This document shows, one piece after another, positions 34,770 to 47,158 of a DNA stretch of 64,000 bases. The translations under genes and the position numbers were made by a program. Source of the stretch: Welwitschia mirabilis (lineage: Eukaryota; Gnetophyta; Gnetopsida; Welwitschiales); NCBI GenBank assembly GCA_051453625.1, contig JBOZIK010000001.1, positions 73,568,170 to 73,632,169 of the forward strand, read 5' to 3'. A model generated the notes under the pieces. The model saw only the letters and a list, made by a program, of their open reading frames with translations, was not told the origin of the DNA and made no database searches. Numbering within the stretch: position 1 is the first letter of the stretch; every line of letters begins with the position of its first letter.

Positions 34770-35318
34770 ATCAGATGAGAAGGATGAAATAAGGAGGACT
34801 AATCAAGATGATAAGAAAGATAAGTATAAAGTGAAGATAATGCTCTATTCCCTTTGATGTTATCAGATTTGTTTGAATTCTTAAAACTTGAAAGATTCAT
34901 AATGTATGCCATTTTAGCTATTGTCTAGATGATATGAAGAATGGTGAAAACTTATTTTACAAAAATAGGAGGGAAAAAAACCATGAAAAAAATTAGATAT
35001 AGAAGTAAAACTACTAATAGTCATTCATTAAGTCATCTAGTTGATAGAGAGGATGATGTTAACTTAACTATGCTATTGAAAAATAGAAAATATTTATTGT
35101 GAAAAAATAAGAAAAACACAAAATATTAACCATCGTCTATATCACATATAGATGATAAAGATAATGACAAGGATTTATTAACAATAATAGAATGAAAATT
35201 ACAAAATAAACATATGGAATTCATAGTAAAAGTACAATGCTATACAAACAAATAACTCAAAATAAAATCCAAGGAACTTATCTAAATAGTAATAATCATC
35301 CAGTTCCTTGCGATCTTT
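34770..35318 (-). other. Element C leader
   Basis: No coding signal. It contains CATC/GATGA pairs at 34925-34940, 35030-35045 and 35130-35160, at places similar to the leaders of elements A, B and D. Confidence 0.5.
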
Positions 35319-35336
35319 TCTGGCAACAAATCAAAA
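35319..35336 (-). other. Element C primer-binding site
   Basis: On the minus strand TTTTGATTTGTTGCCAGA follows the LTR end, a degraded tRNA-Asp-type site of the same form as in elements A, D and F. Confidence 0.7.
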
Positions 35337-36495
35337 TGTTATAGTGTAAACTTATGCAATTCTTAAATTCTTAAGTAAATACTATAGATGACAAATGATT
35401 GTAGAAAAAAACAACTAGTATAGATAAGAACTAATGCAAATGTCATAATCCATTGAAGGCTCTAGGCTAAAAGTTAGAGAATTAATTTTAGTCTTTTTCC
35501 TTTAGGTAAATGAAAGTAAAAAATAATGCAAATGTAATGAATCAATTGGACTATTAATATTTCTATCATAAAAATCAATTCTTATAACTTAGATCAACTA
35601 GGAATGACTATCACTTAATTCTAATCAACATATGTTATAAGACATATCAAATAAAATATATGCAACTATAAAAATGCAATATAAAATAAATGTAAGATCT
35701 AATAGTGTTAACCTTACCCTTATGATCTAAATCAATTATGAAGTTGTTACAAAATCATGACCAACAAAAACTATAAGGGAGATGTACATAATAGAAGTAA
35801 AATAGTTCTTGTATTATCTTTGAATGAATTAAGTATTTACTTACAAAGTACCAGCACCTTAATAGAGGATACACAGCCTAATACTAAGGAAAACCTATTT
35901 CTATAGCTATAGATAGACCTCCAACCCTTTAATCTTATATTACAAGACTTTCTATTATAAAAGACAAATTGGGAGTGAGGACAAGGGGTTATTTATAGTT
36001 TTGCATTGAAGATTCTAAAAGCAAAACCATAAAAATCATAGATAAAAATCCTAGTAGTCCACATGGGATACATGACCGTATTACAAAGATAATTTAATTT
36101 GTTTATATAAAATAGTTATCATTCAAACAATACAAGGGATGATACCTTATAATAGGTGATGATTCATTAGCTTCTAGTCCTATAATTAGCCTTGTAGTTT
36201 TAGTTCATACAAGCATCAATGTCATCCTAACTAACATGGGAAAGACAAAGGGGATGAAATACTCCCTTATCTTTATAGATAAGTCAAATTAGACTTATAC
36301 ATCATTAATAATTCCTTTAAAATACTAAGTATCAAAATATATTTGAAATTCATTTAGATATGCTAAGAATTATGTATTTCTATGATCATCCCATCGACTC
36401 TTTATAATCATCAGAATTACATCTAAACTTGTTTAAATGTCCTACAAAATTACTCAAAATAACCCATCAAATACATATAATTTGGCGTTTCAATA
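35337..36495 (-). repeat. Element C 5' LTR
   Basis: On the plus strand it starts TGTTATAGTG and ends TTGGCGTTTCAATA. It aligns with 28953-30207 throughout, including the TATA-like ATTTATAG at 35991-35998 and the conserved block at about 35848-35930. It is 96 bp shorter than the 3' LTR. Confidence 0.85.
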
Positions 36496-38008
36496 CACCT
36501 AATTTTTATTCTATGAGAAATAATACTAAGAAGCACAAATGTGTTTAATGTGAAATGACCTTCTAATCCATCAAAACAAATTTGATTTATTGATAGAACT
36601 AGAAGATCTTATATTTCATATTTTATTCCATTCCTATAAAAACTAAGATCTTCAATGCATTTTTCACTTGCATTATTGACTTATGCACTATTCATGCTAT
36701 TCCTTAGTTCTTAGCCAAAGTTCAATACATTTCTCTATCATAAGCCAATGTCATCATATTCCTCCACTAGAATCATTATCATTTTACATCTATTTACTTT
36801 TAACTTGCTATCATGCTTTTACTTAATTTTTTGATTTCTATGCACTTCAAGATGAGTCTATTAAAATTTTATGAAAGTTAGTTTTCTTGATTATTATTTC
36901 ATGTTCTTTTATTTTTAGTTCATTTTCATCTCTAACATTAAATTATTCTACTCATTGTCTCCTTCTATTCTTTCTTTCTCTTTCTTTCTTACTCTACATC
37001 TATTTTATAGTAATCATGAGTGGTAGACAAGGAAATTTCATTAAAAGAATGTATCTTTGATTTATTTTTTCATCTTTATGCTTATTATTATCTTATAAGA
37101 ATTGAATTTAAAAAATGAAATTATTTGATAAATAAAGCCAATACATTCTACTACCTAAATAAAGTTTCGATATTCTACAAAAAATTACATCATTTAATGA
37201 TGAAGATCCTTGAATAATTTACTCTAGTATTTAACAAACTTCATTTACCATTTATTTAGTTAATATAGAAATTGTTTTAAAAATATAATATTTTGATAAT
37301 TTATTTTTTAATCTTATTAAAACCCTTATTTATTGTAGTTAATCCTTATATGTAAAGTATTTCCCCAATTAAGAAGGAATTCTTCCATGCAAATTTCTTT
37401 ACAAAAATCAATTATATTATTTAGATTCATTACTATAAATATTTTACCATCCTCCCATGTCATAGACATATATAATAGCCATCTATCAATCATTAGATTT
37501 ATCCAAGATAACCAACGCTTTGATATATTCAAATTTCTATTTAGAACCATCATAAATCATGTAGGAAATAAGAGTAACCTTCTTATTTCATGCCTCATTT
37601 CTGATCTTATCCATAACACTCTCTATCAAACCTTAGATCATAGTAATTAAGCTAAATCATACATTGAAATCATTACCCCTCATAAAATAATTCAACTTTA
37701 AAAGTGCAAGCCTATAGATTGGGTTCTAGAACAACAAAAAGAATAATAGTAAGAAGAACAAGAATAAGAGATTTCACATGACCAAATACCTCTCCATTCT
37801 CTTCCTTCCTATCTTACTATATACATATTTTCTATAACATATCAAAAAGGAAAAGAGTTTAGAGAATCTCCTCATTTACATTCTTCTCTTTATACTTCTT
37901 CTCTTCCATCATAAGTTATTTCTTATAATAGTGAAGCCTTTTTGAATAGATACATAAGAGTCAAAATAATTGGATTATTAATCTATGGAAAAAGATAAAA
38001 AAGATTAT
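36496..38008 (+). other. Sequence between elements C and B, with a broken frame
   Basis: A pyrimidine-rich stretch at 36960-37000 precedes ATGAGTGGTAGACAAGGAAA at 37017. From there the plus strand can be read with stops to about 37800, ending lysine- and asparagine-rich. Open frames on both strands overlap at 37326-37650, so neither is clearly a gene. It may be part of the element that received B and C. Confidence 0.3.
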
Positions 38009-39271
38009 TGTTAGTGGTATGTCTTTATGCAAACATTATATCCTTTATCAAATCTTATTAATCACAAATATATGCACAAACATAGTAGACTAATATATAT
38101 AGAAGTGGACAAAAATGTCATAATCCATTGAAGGCACTAGATTTGAAGTTAAAAAATTACTTTTCATGAAGTATTTTTGGTATTTTTCTTTTAATGTTTA
38201 ATAAAATAAAAAGTGCAATGCAAGAAAAGTAAATACTATGCAAATTCAAATGCAATCTATTCTAAATGTAGTATTTATTTAACTAACAAGTGCAGATGCA
38301 ATCTATTCTAAATGTAGTATCTATCTGACTACTAAATCTTTATCACCAAGGTTGTCCTTGCATAACCTACATCAATTAATAAAAATTTTACTAATCAAGA
38401 CCAACCTACACCACAAAGTGCATCGAACAAAACATAAAAAACATGTAATAACTTAATATATGACCTGTAAAATGTAATGAAAGTCCTAAAATAACATTTC
38501 CAACCTTGACAAAGGTTGCCCTTCATGGCCTATATCAATTATGAAACTATCATAAAAATCATAACCAATGTAAACCATAAGGAACATGCATATGAATATG
38601 TAAAACTAAAAGAAGATTTTCATTAAACATTGAGCCAATATCTTATTATAAAGAAATAGCATCTTGATGAAGGAGACACAACCTAATACCAAGGAATACC
38701 CCTCTATACAACTAACATATGGATCACTGGTCCTTTAATCTCTTATCATGAGTATTTTTAATGCAACAAAAGATGATTAGAGTTGAGGGTGAAGGTGGTA
38801 TTTATTAACAATAAAAAACTTAAAAATTAGCAAATTTAATAGACATAACAAAAACCCTAATAATGTATATAAGGCACATGATACATTGCATAAGTTAAGT
38901 GAATTTTAATACATTAAATAAAATTAGGTGTCATCCTTTCACATCAAGAGAGTTTTATATTTAGCTATTATGGTGGTCTAGTTAACATGAAAGTGGTATC
39001 ATGTAGGTTGTTATCCAAATAATGGAAGAAATAACATACTTCTTCAAGATCTTCAATCAAGTGAGTTTAACCTTGCAGAACATTAATTCTTCCTTAAAAC
39101 GTAAAGTGTTATAATTGATCCAAAATGTGTTCAAATGTGCTAGTAATTATGCATTTTTGTGATTTTCTTCTTGATTCTTAATGATCATCATTTTATAATT
39201 AAACCTATTTGGATGTCTTAAAAAACTACTCAAAATACCCCATCAAAAACATATAATTTGATATTTCAACA
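38009..39271 (-). repeat. Element B 3' LTR
   Basis: Plus-strand ends are TGTTAGTGGT and GATATTTCAACA. The conserved block is at about 38650-38730. A short internal duplication (TGCAATCTATTCTAAATG, twice) lies at 38250-38320. Same subfamily as C and E. Confidence 0.85.
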
Positions 39272-39292
39272 TAGCCCTTCACTTTGCCTTGT
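39272..39292 (-). other. Element B polypurine tract
   Basis: On the minus strand AAGGCAAAGTGAAGGGCTA runs into the LTR start, the cleanest polypurine tract in the window. Confidence 0.7.
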
Positions 39293-41990
39293 CAGTTTCT
39301 AAAAAAGTTGGTAAACAACTATAATTGTAAGCCAAATTGACTAAGATAAACACTAACTAGGAATATGTAAATTAAGATTACAAATCTCAATATGTAGAAG
39401 CAAATATCAAAATCAAATAAATGGAATATTTTATCTTGACAGATGGTGTAATCATGGTATTGTCCAAACTATCATCTAGACAATTGGGGATGATAAGCTT
39501 TTAAAAATTAATCTATAAGATCAGTTTCCTGCAGTTATGNNNNNNNNNNCATTTAGTACATTGAAAATATAAAGATTTGATGTTAAAACAAAAGAATTAT
39601 CATAAGATATAACCATAAAAACTTAGATAAATGATGTGCATATTTAATCAAAAGAGTGATGACTTAAAAATGATATTTATAAATCAAACATTCTAGTTTT
39701 AAGTACAATCTACAAGGGGAAATATATAAAAAATAATCAATCATAAAATTATTTCATTCATCCATGATCTCATGAATTGCTTATATCATTTTTACAAGGG
39801 AAACAAACTACAAGTATTCTGCTGTTGAGTTAATGGTTTACTAAATATGATCCATAATGTATATCATCCAAATAATAAGCAGTAAGAATTGGATTAGTAC
39901 ACTATNNNNNNNNNNNNNNNNNNNNNNNNNNNNNNNNNNNNNNNNNNNNNNNNNNNNNNNNNNNNNNNNNNNNNNNNNNAAAGGTAAATCAATATGTCCT
40001 GTATTACATTAACATAAGAAGGAAAAAGATGAAAACACAAGTTAAGTACAAGTAAGTAAAATAGGATGGACTTAGAGTAGTATTATATGTACGAAAAGAA
40101 GGATTAAAAAGATGCAAAAAAAGATGGAACATGAATATGATACACCTCAAAAAATATTTATATGTCATTCATCTAGTCATTTGGATAACAGAGAGGATAA
40201 TAGGATTTTTCAAAATATTAAAAATTTGGAATTATTTAAAGAATTAGTTAAGCTCAAATACCATCAAGTAAGTTTCAAAAAGGTATCCAAGAGTCCAAAA
40301 TATGGAAAATGACTAAGAATCATAATAAATAAGGCATGACAAAGAAGGTGAATGCATCAAGTTAAGGAAGATTAGAACATATGCCATGAACTCACAATTA
40401 TTAAAAAGTAGTATGAGATGTGTTAAACTCAAAAAAGAAGACTAAAGACTAAACTCATATAGAAATTAAGAGAATTAATGGAAAATATGGTCATCATAAA
40501 CTAAATAAACATTATTTACTAAAATAAAATTAACTTTTATAAAGAAAATTTTTAAGAAAACTACTAAATGATTAAATCCTAAGCATTTGTGATGAAAGAA
40601 TATGGAAATAACTTTGAAATCCCAAAGAAAATAACTGAGGAAAATAAAATAGAAATGGAGAGCTTAGAAACATGAAGAAAATTATGTAACTATCCTAAAT
40701 TCAAACCTAGAAAACCCTCATGAATGAAGTCATAAAATATTATGATTAATGATGCATGACATAATATAAAAACTCCATAAAGTACCACTTAAATAGACAG
40801 TGATCATGATGTCACTAAATAATTAATGTTTTTAAATAATAAATAATAAGATCAAAAGATACTCAGAAATGGACTCACATATTAACACCTCAAAACACAC
40901 TTGAATCCATAAAAGTGAAATTACCATGTGGAAATATTATAAGCTCAATTAGTCTAGGAAACAAGCAATGCCTCTTATGACACCAGGAACATCATTGATC
41001 CTATATCCTTAAAGTATTTATTATTAATCCATGATACGAGGAGTACAGCCATAACTAGAGAAGTAGGAATTTGTGAAGCATGACTAACTAACCCCCTAGT
41101 GGAGTTTCCACAACTATCAACACTACAAAGATCGCTCTTGGAAAAATTTACCCCAGTGTAATAAGGCATAATGGTGACTATGTATTTAGTATAGAAACAA
41201 TATATTTTGGTCATTATTCTCTCTCTCATAAAGATGAAGGTGAATAAATGAGATTAAAAATAAGAAAGAATACCTAAAAACAACCAAAAACTCATATCAT
41301 TGAGGGAAAACACAAAAACAAAAGCATCTTTTTTTAAATAAAGTTCATAGATATTTGAATGTCTTAAGATTAGGTAAATTCAATCTTATCACTTTGAAAT
41401 ATCCAAGTAAAAATTACTAGTCATAGTAAATTCATAAAGTAAAATATAAGTTAAGTTAAAGATGTTCAAGTGATAGCATGATGTCCACTAAAAGAATAAG
41501 CTAAAAATAATGGTCCTTATCTTTTAGAGAAATTACGTTTTTAATAGCTTAGTTGAAATTTTTGCTTTAAATACTAGAAAAATTCAAAAATATTAATAAG
41601 AATTAAAACTTCATGAGTTATCAAACCTTGGACATGATAGAAGCAATTAAAAATGTAATTTATAAAATAAAAGTAAAAACCAAGGATAAAGACATAATAA
41701 TATAAAATCAAAAAGAAAAATAAAAGTAAACTAAAAATAAGTTTTATTCAGATTCTAAATTCTACTTAAAACTTTATTAAAAAGAAAGAAAATAAATAAA
41801 ATAAGAATTTATTCAAGTTCTAGAATGATGTACGTTCTTATAAAAATAAGAATCAAACCAAATAGAGACTAATTGATAAAACATAAAAGACACATATGCA
41901 TGACAAGGTAATATTTTAACTTAATAAAATCTATTTTCAATATAAGAGATAAAGAGCTTAGATAATTCATGGAAGAATAATCTCTTGTCA
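39293..41990 (-). other. Element B 3' non-coding region
   Basis: It aligns in order with 30233-33020 of element C and has no recognisable coding frame. Gaps lie at 39540-39549 and 39906-39979. The CT run that is greatly expanded in C is only ATTCTCTCTCTC here (41215-41226). Confidence 0.6.
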
Positions 41991-42430
41991 ACGGCATTGC
42001 ATGAAGAATTCAAATTATAGATTACATCTAAATATTGATACTGAGGATTAAAAGAATTATTGGTACTTTTAGAAATAAAAAATTTTAGAGAAAGATTCTT
42101 AGGATGAATGATGAAGGTAAGTTTAATATACTTAAAAATTTCTCTAAGTTTCGTTTAAACCATAAATTATCAAAGCGATATGATCTTCTATAATGAATAA
42201 GTATAAGATATCCCAAGTCATACTTTTAAAAATATTTATCATTAGAGGCATAAGCTACAATGAACTTGGTAGAAAAGGAAAATATGTCTGTTTGATTGCT
42301 TTTAAGAGAATGAAATAAAGAAACATGATAATATTTTTTAAAGTAAATTGCTATATTGAAAAGGATAAGTCTATTTTTAATTAGGTTTGGTTGAGGTTTT
42401 ATGAATTTTTCATCATCCCTCCTTTTACCA
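41991..42430 (-). pseudogene. Unidentified ORF of the B/C family, copy B
   Basis: On the minus strand the frames read FIKPQPNLIKNRLILFNIAI, then YHVSLFHSLKSNQTDIFSF, STKFIVAYASNDKYF and KYDLGYLILIHYRR. They align with copy C in order, including the segment TQSYIFPSFTKLTLPC/TDIFSFSTKFIVAY and the KYDL(V/G)YL signature. That two separate copies keep the same order shows the ORF is a family trait, not a chance frame. Function unknown. Confidence 0.5.
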
Positions 42431-42759
42431 CTACTATGTTTGATCTTACTATGTTAAATGTTTTTCATAATTTTCTTATCAGTAATTATATATTGTCTTT
42501 TTTCATTGTTTTTATTTTTATTTTTTTGATTTGTAATTTTTTTGACTACTGTCTTACTCCATCATCTAAATGACAAGAATGGATGATGAGTCTTATAATA
42601 AAATTTATCAATTAATTTCACATGTTAGACTTCTTTCTTGTTAATAAATTTTAATTCTTCATCCCTATGATCAGAACTATTTCTTTCTATTGGATATTAT
42701 TATGCACAGTTAACTTGCATAACAATATTACTTTTATTTTATCTGAGTGATGTTAAACA

Positions 42760-43260
42760 AGTAAAGTTGATTTAGCTCTTTTTTCTAAGTTTTCTTCATC
42801 ACTGATATCTTTCTCTGTAGCATTAAAAACTATAATAGTGTACCTCTTATTACGAATGTGAAATTTTACTAGTCCAGTTCAGGTACCTATGATGCAATGA
42901 ATGGTTGCATAAAAGGCTCTTCCTAAAATTAGTAAGTAAGTTACATCATGTTGTAATTTAATTATAACCACATCTATAAGGTAGTAAGCTTCTTCTATTT
43001 GGATGATTAAGTTTTTAATAATTCCCATAAGTTTTCTAGTTGAAGTATTAGCTAACTATAATGTGATTCATGCAGGTTAATTCTTTCCTATAACCTAAAT
43101 CTTTTATAAATGTGAAGAGGCATGATGTTTACACTTGCCTAAATATCAAGTAAAGCTTTTTTGATTTTCTTATTTCCTTCTAAAGTAACACTTATTGTTG
43201 CAACTTAGGATTTTTAAATTTAGGTGATTTTCATATGACTAAGTTGGAAATATACTATGT
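42760..43260 (-). pseudogene. pol: Element B protease region
   Basis: On the minus strand: GNKKIKKALLDI, stop, ASVNIMPLHIYKRF, then LANTSTRKLMGIIKNLIIQI, LLILGRAFYATIHCIIGT and VFNATEKDISDEENLEKRAK. It aligns with the proteases of A, D and F. The catalytic Asp of the D-x-G-A-S motif is kept (LLDI), but the Gly position is a stop. The I-L-G-R-A-F block is intact. After the usual short acidic tail the pol reading ends; RT does not follow. Confidence 0.75.
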
Positions 43261-43299
43261 AAGAAAGACTCTATCAGGGATAGTGTATTTTTGTTTTCT

Positions 43300-45240
43300 T
43301 TTAAGTAGATCTTTCCACAAATTGACATGCTTAGGATTTTTTTTAAATGAGTTTCAAAAAGAATGAATTGTTATTATCATCTTGAATTAAGTGATCATTT
43401 AAAAGTATGATTTGTATTAAGCTAATGAATAGCTTTTTTCTTTTATTTTCTTGTAAAGGCTTATCTAAAGTTAAATGAAAATTATATGTTTCCAATATTT
43501 CTATATCATCCACTTCCTCACCTTCCACATAAAATTTAGAAGTTAAAGCCTCATGAATAGGTGATGTTATGTTAATTGCTTTATAATCTCTTTTTACTTT
43601 ATTTGGATTTGAAAAAGATTGAGTTGTAAGAAATCCTTATGTTTTTTAATTGTCTAACAATGTTTATTGAAGTACATTAAATAAATTTTCCATATTTGTA
43701 TTAGTTCTTCTTAACTCTTCCATTAGATCATTTTGATTTTGTTGAGAATTTAAGAATTTTAGTTAAACATTATTTGGTTGTAAGTTTAATTTATTAATTC
43801 TATTTTCAAAAGGTTTCTAATTATTTTACCCATTTATTCCTTATTAATATTACATTAGATTTTGAGAATTTGAAGGTCTTTGGTTAAATACATACATTTG
43901 TTCAAGTATTTTATCTTTACATGTTGATAACAAGAAACATTCTTTTTTAATGTGAGAGTTATCTTCACATATATCACATGTTGATGTTACACTCTTTTCA
44001 TTTGTTACTTTTGCATCTGGGATCACTTGAGTGTATTNNNNNNNNNNNNNNNNNNNNNNNNNNNNNNNNNNNNNNNNNNNNNNNNNNNNNNNNNNNNNNN
44101 NNNNNNNNNNNNNNNNNNNNNNNNNNNNNNNNNNNNNATCATTTGAGTGTATTTTTTTAAAGAAGTAGTGAAATCCTTAATCACATTTGTCGAATTATTT
44201 TAATATTCCTTTTTATCATGTTTACTTCTTTTAAATTCTTTATCGTTTCATCTATAGCTTGGTTTTCTTTAAAAGTTAGTTTAGGTCAAGCTTAACTTAT
44301 TTCAATAATATCTTTCAACAATGTCCATGCATTATTTAAATCTAAGTTTATTAAGTTACCATCACATAAAAAATCTAAAAGTTATTTCATTTTACTATTC
44401 AATCACTATAAAAATAATCTATTAATTGTTATTTAGGAAATTCATTAATAGGATTATTCATATGTTGTGGCATAATTCTCATTAGATTATTCATGAAATT
44501 TATGATTTCATTTTTTATTTTTCTCATTTTTCTCTTNNNNNNNNNNNNNNNNNNNNNNNNNNNNNNNNNNNNNNNNNNNNNNNNNNNNNNNNNNNNNNNN
44601 NNNNNNNNNNNNNNNNNNNNNNNNNNNNNNNNNNNNNNNNNNNNNNNNNNNNNNNNNNNNNNNNNNNNNNNNNNNNNNNNNNNNNNNNNNNNNNNNNNNN
44701 NNNNNNNNNNNNNNNNNNNNNNNNNNNNNNNNNNNNNNNNNNNNNNNNNNNNNNNNNNNNNNNNNNNNNNNNNNNNNNNNNNNNNNNNNNNNNNNNNNNN
44801 NNNNNNNNNNNNNNNNNNNNNNNNNNNNNNNNNNNNNNNNNNNNNNNNNNNNNNNNNNNNNNNNNNNNNNNNNNNNNNNNNNNNNNNNNNNNNNNNNNNN
44901 NNNNNNNNNNNNNNNNNNNNNNNNNNNNNNNNNNNNNNNNNNNNNNNNNNNNNNNNNNNNNNNNNNNNNNNNNNNNNNNNNNNNNNNNNNNNNNNNNNNN
45001 NNNNNNNNNNNNNNNNNNNNNNNNNNNNNNNNNNNNNNNNNTAATCTTTATTAGGTTTTCTTAAAAAAGTTGGATAAGCATTTAAGTTTTGTAACTCTAC
45101 ATCATTACCAGGAAGTAAGTCAAAAGTGTTTTGGATTTTATGTTTTCTATGGACTATTAAATCTTTAAGTTTAACGTTTGTATTTGCATTAGATGTATTT
45201 GTATCAGGAGTTCTTATCATGGTTGGGGTATTAGATTCTA
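43300..45240 (-). pseudogene. gag: Element B gag, with two gaps
   Basis: On the minus strand the N-terminal part reads KLKDLIVHRKHKIQNTFDLL and NDVELQNLNAYPTFLRKPNK (45045-45210), as in A and F. The middle lies in the gap 44537-45041. After that, LMRIMPQHMNNPINEFPK (44429-44490) follows. The zinc knuckle at 43937-43978 is complete: CDICEDNSHIKKEC, a C-x2-C-x4-H-x4-C pattern that has lost its first Cys in A, D and F. The tail contains the ITSPIHEALTS motif and EGEEVDDIEILETYNFHLT (43343-43550). Gag binds and packages the RNA. A 100-N gap at 44038-44137 has repeated flanks. Confidence 0.7.
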
Positions 45241-45921
45241 CTACTTATTTTTGCTTTTACATTATATTTACAATGGAAAAAAAAAGATTCACTACTATAT
45301 TATTACTCTCATTTGAAAAATCAAATTCTGAAATAATGAAAGCTAAAAAATTTTATTATTTAACTCTTGAAATTATTTATGTAATAGGATATGCATACCT
45401 GGGTTAAGGTTGAAGTCGACTAGACCTTATCTAATATTTTCCTCAATTAGATTTTACTCCTTGAAGTACTTCATCTTTTTACCTAAGTATATCATGTCTA
45501 TGCATACTCAATGATGTATCTATAGTATCATCTCTATCATGATTTAGACTATTACCTAGATGACTACTACATAAAAATAAAAAACGAAAAAATAAAAACA
45601 TAGAAAAATAGAAACAGAACTAAAACTAAAATAATAGTCATTTGCCTATGTTATCTATATGATAGAGGAGATGGTAGAAATTTATTAAATATGAAAAATT
45701 GAAAACAAACCCTAATACTAGGCCATCATCTACCTGTGTCATTTAGATAATAGACAAGATAATAGGATTGAAAAGCGTAGAATGAAAAATAAAAAATACA
45801 AAAAAAATAAAAACTACAATATTTACAGTAAAAATATAATATTATCATGAATAAATACCTAAATTGAAATCCAAAGCATTTATCTGGGTAAAGATAATAC
45901 TTGAATGTCTTATAGCCTTCT
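45241..45921 (-). other. Element B leader
   Basis: Non-coding. CATC/GATGA pairs lie at 45535-45565 (TCATGATTTAGAC...CTAGATGAC), 45650-45672 and 45722-45755. Confidence 0.5.
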
Positions 45922-45939
45922 CCAGTGATGACACTAAGA
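45922..45939 (-). other. Element B primer-binding site
   Basis: On the minus strand TCTTAGTGTCATCACTGGAG follows the LTR, a degraded tRNA-Asp-type site. Confidence 0.7.
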
Positions 45940-47158
45940 TGTTTCAGTGTATATTTATGAAAATATTATGTTCTTTATTAGATCTTATCAATCACAAATA
46001 GATGCACAAACATAACATACTATTATAGACAAGAGTAGACTTGAATGCCATAATTTTTTAAAGGTACTAGGATCAAAGCTATAGAACTATTTTTCAAAAA
46101 GTATTTTTATTTTAAGATTCAATAAAATAAAAAGTTAAATGTAAGAAAAGTAAATATACTATGCAAATGCAAATTCAATATATTCTAAATGCAGTATCGA
46201 TTTGAGTATCAAATCTCTGTCATTAAGATTGGTCTTTCATAACCTAGATCAATTAAGAAAACTATTATTAACTAAAAATAACCTAGGCTATTAAGTACAT
46301 TGAAAAAAATATAGAAAACATGTAATGGTTTCATCTATGAAATGTAAAATGCAATGCAAGTCCTAAATTAACATTTTCATCCTTGATAAAGATTTCCCTT
46401 CCTCACCTCTATCAATTATAAAACTATTACAAAATCATAATCAATTGAACCATAAGGGACATGCACATGAATACGTAAGACTAAAAGAAGACTTCATTAA
46501 AAGTTGAATCAATGTCCTGTTATAAAGCAATAACATATTAATAAAGAAGACACAACCAACACTAAGGAAGACCTCTATTTGGAAGTAATAGATGGATCTT
46601 TGGTTATTCAATCTCCTATCATGAGAATCTTAAGTCCAATGAAGATGATCAAAGTTGAGGATGAAGATAGTATTTTTTTAATAATAGATATAACCAAAAC
46701 ACTAATGATGCATAAGAGATGCATGACACATTATACAAGTTGGGTGAAGTCTGGTACATTAACTCAAATTAGGTTTAATTCTTTTGGTTGTCCAAACAAT
46801 GATGGAGATTATGCCATATCAAGAGAGTTCTGTATTTACCCTTCATGTTGGTCTAATCAGCATGTTAATCAACATGTAAGTGATATAATCTAGGTTTTTG
46901 TTTGGATGATGGAAGAAATGACAGACTTATTCAAGCTCTTTAATCAAGTGAATTTGACCTTGTAGAACATTAATTCTTCCTTAAAATGTGAAGTATCATA
47001 ATTGATCCAAAATGCCTTCAAATGTGTTAATAATTATGCATTTCTATGATTTTCTCCTTGACTCTTAATAATAATCAATTTGTGTTTAAAATTATCTAAA
47101 TGTCTTGTAAAACTACTTAAAATAACCCATTAAAAACATATAATTTGGCATTGCAATA
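45940..47158 (-). repeat. Element B 5' LTR
   Basis: Plus-strand ends are TGTTTCAGTG and TTGGCATTGCAATA; it aligns along its length with 38009-39271. The conserved block is at about 46530-46600. The 104-codon plus-strand frame 46579-46893 crosses it and has no homologous frame in the other LTRs. Confidence 0.85.

Larger units (their letters stand above)
28953..36495 (-). mobile_element. Element C: non-autonomous gypsy-type element, minus strand
   Basis: Read on the minus strand, the order is 5' LTR (35337-36495), tRNA-Asp-like primer site, leader, a gag C-terminal remnant, a 52-codon ORF, an unidentified ORF, a long 3' stretch with an expanded CT microsatellite, polypurine tract, and 3' LTR (28953-30207). 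RT, RNase H and integrase are missing, although the space between the conserved parts is short and mostly sequenced. Element B has the same plan. The outer flanks (TATGC and CACCT) do not form a target duplication, so the ends may have mutated or recombined. LTR and primer site show that it belongs to the same superfamily as element A. Confidence 0.7.
38009..47158 (-). mobile_element. Element B: non-autonomous gypsy-type element, minus strand
   Basis: Same plan as element C but longer (9.15 kb including gaps). On the minus strand the order is 5' LTR (45940-47158), primer site, leader, gag with an intact zinc knuckle, protease, the unidentified ORF, a 3' non-coding stretch, polypurine tract and 3' LTR (38009-39271). 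RT, RNase H and integrase are absent between protease and the 3' LTR, where only small gaps occur. The outer flanks ATTAT and ATTTC agree at three of five bases, so a target duplication is possible but not shown. Confidence 0.75.

Noticed and set aside
36960-37060. Host gene starting at ATGAGTGGTAGACAAGG
   Set aside because: The frame meets stops within about 15 codons, and no exon structure or known protein was recognised.
37326-37650. Overlapping frames of 75 and 87 codons on opposite strands
   Set aside because: Neither shows a motif or a homologue in the window; kept only as part of an unassigned region.
44429-45220. 263-codon minus frame as one intact gene
   Set aside because: About 500 bases are N. 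The readable ends do belong to gag of element B, but an intact frame cannot be claimed.
46579-46893. 104-codon frame in the 5' LTR of element B
   Set aside because: LTR sequence in the opposite direction to the element; not open in the paired LTR.
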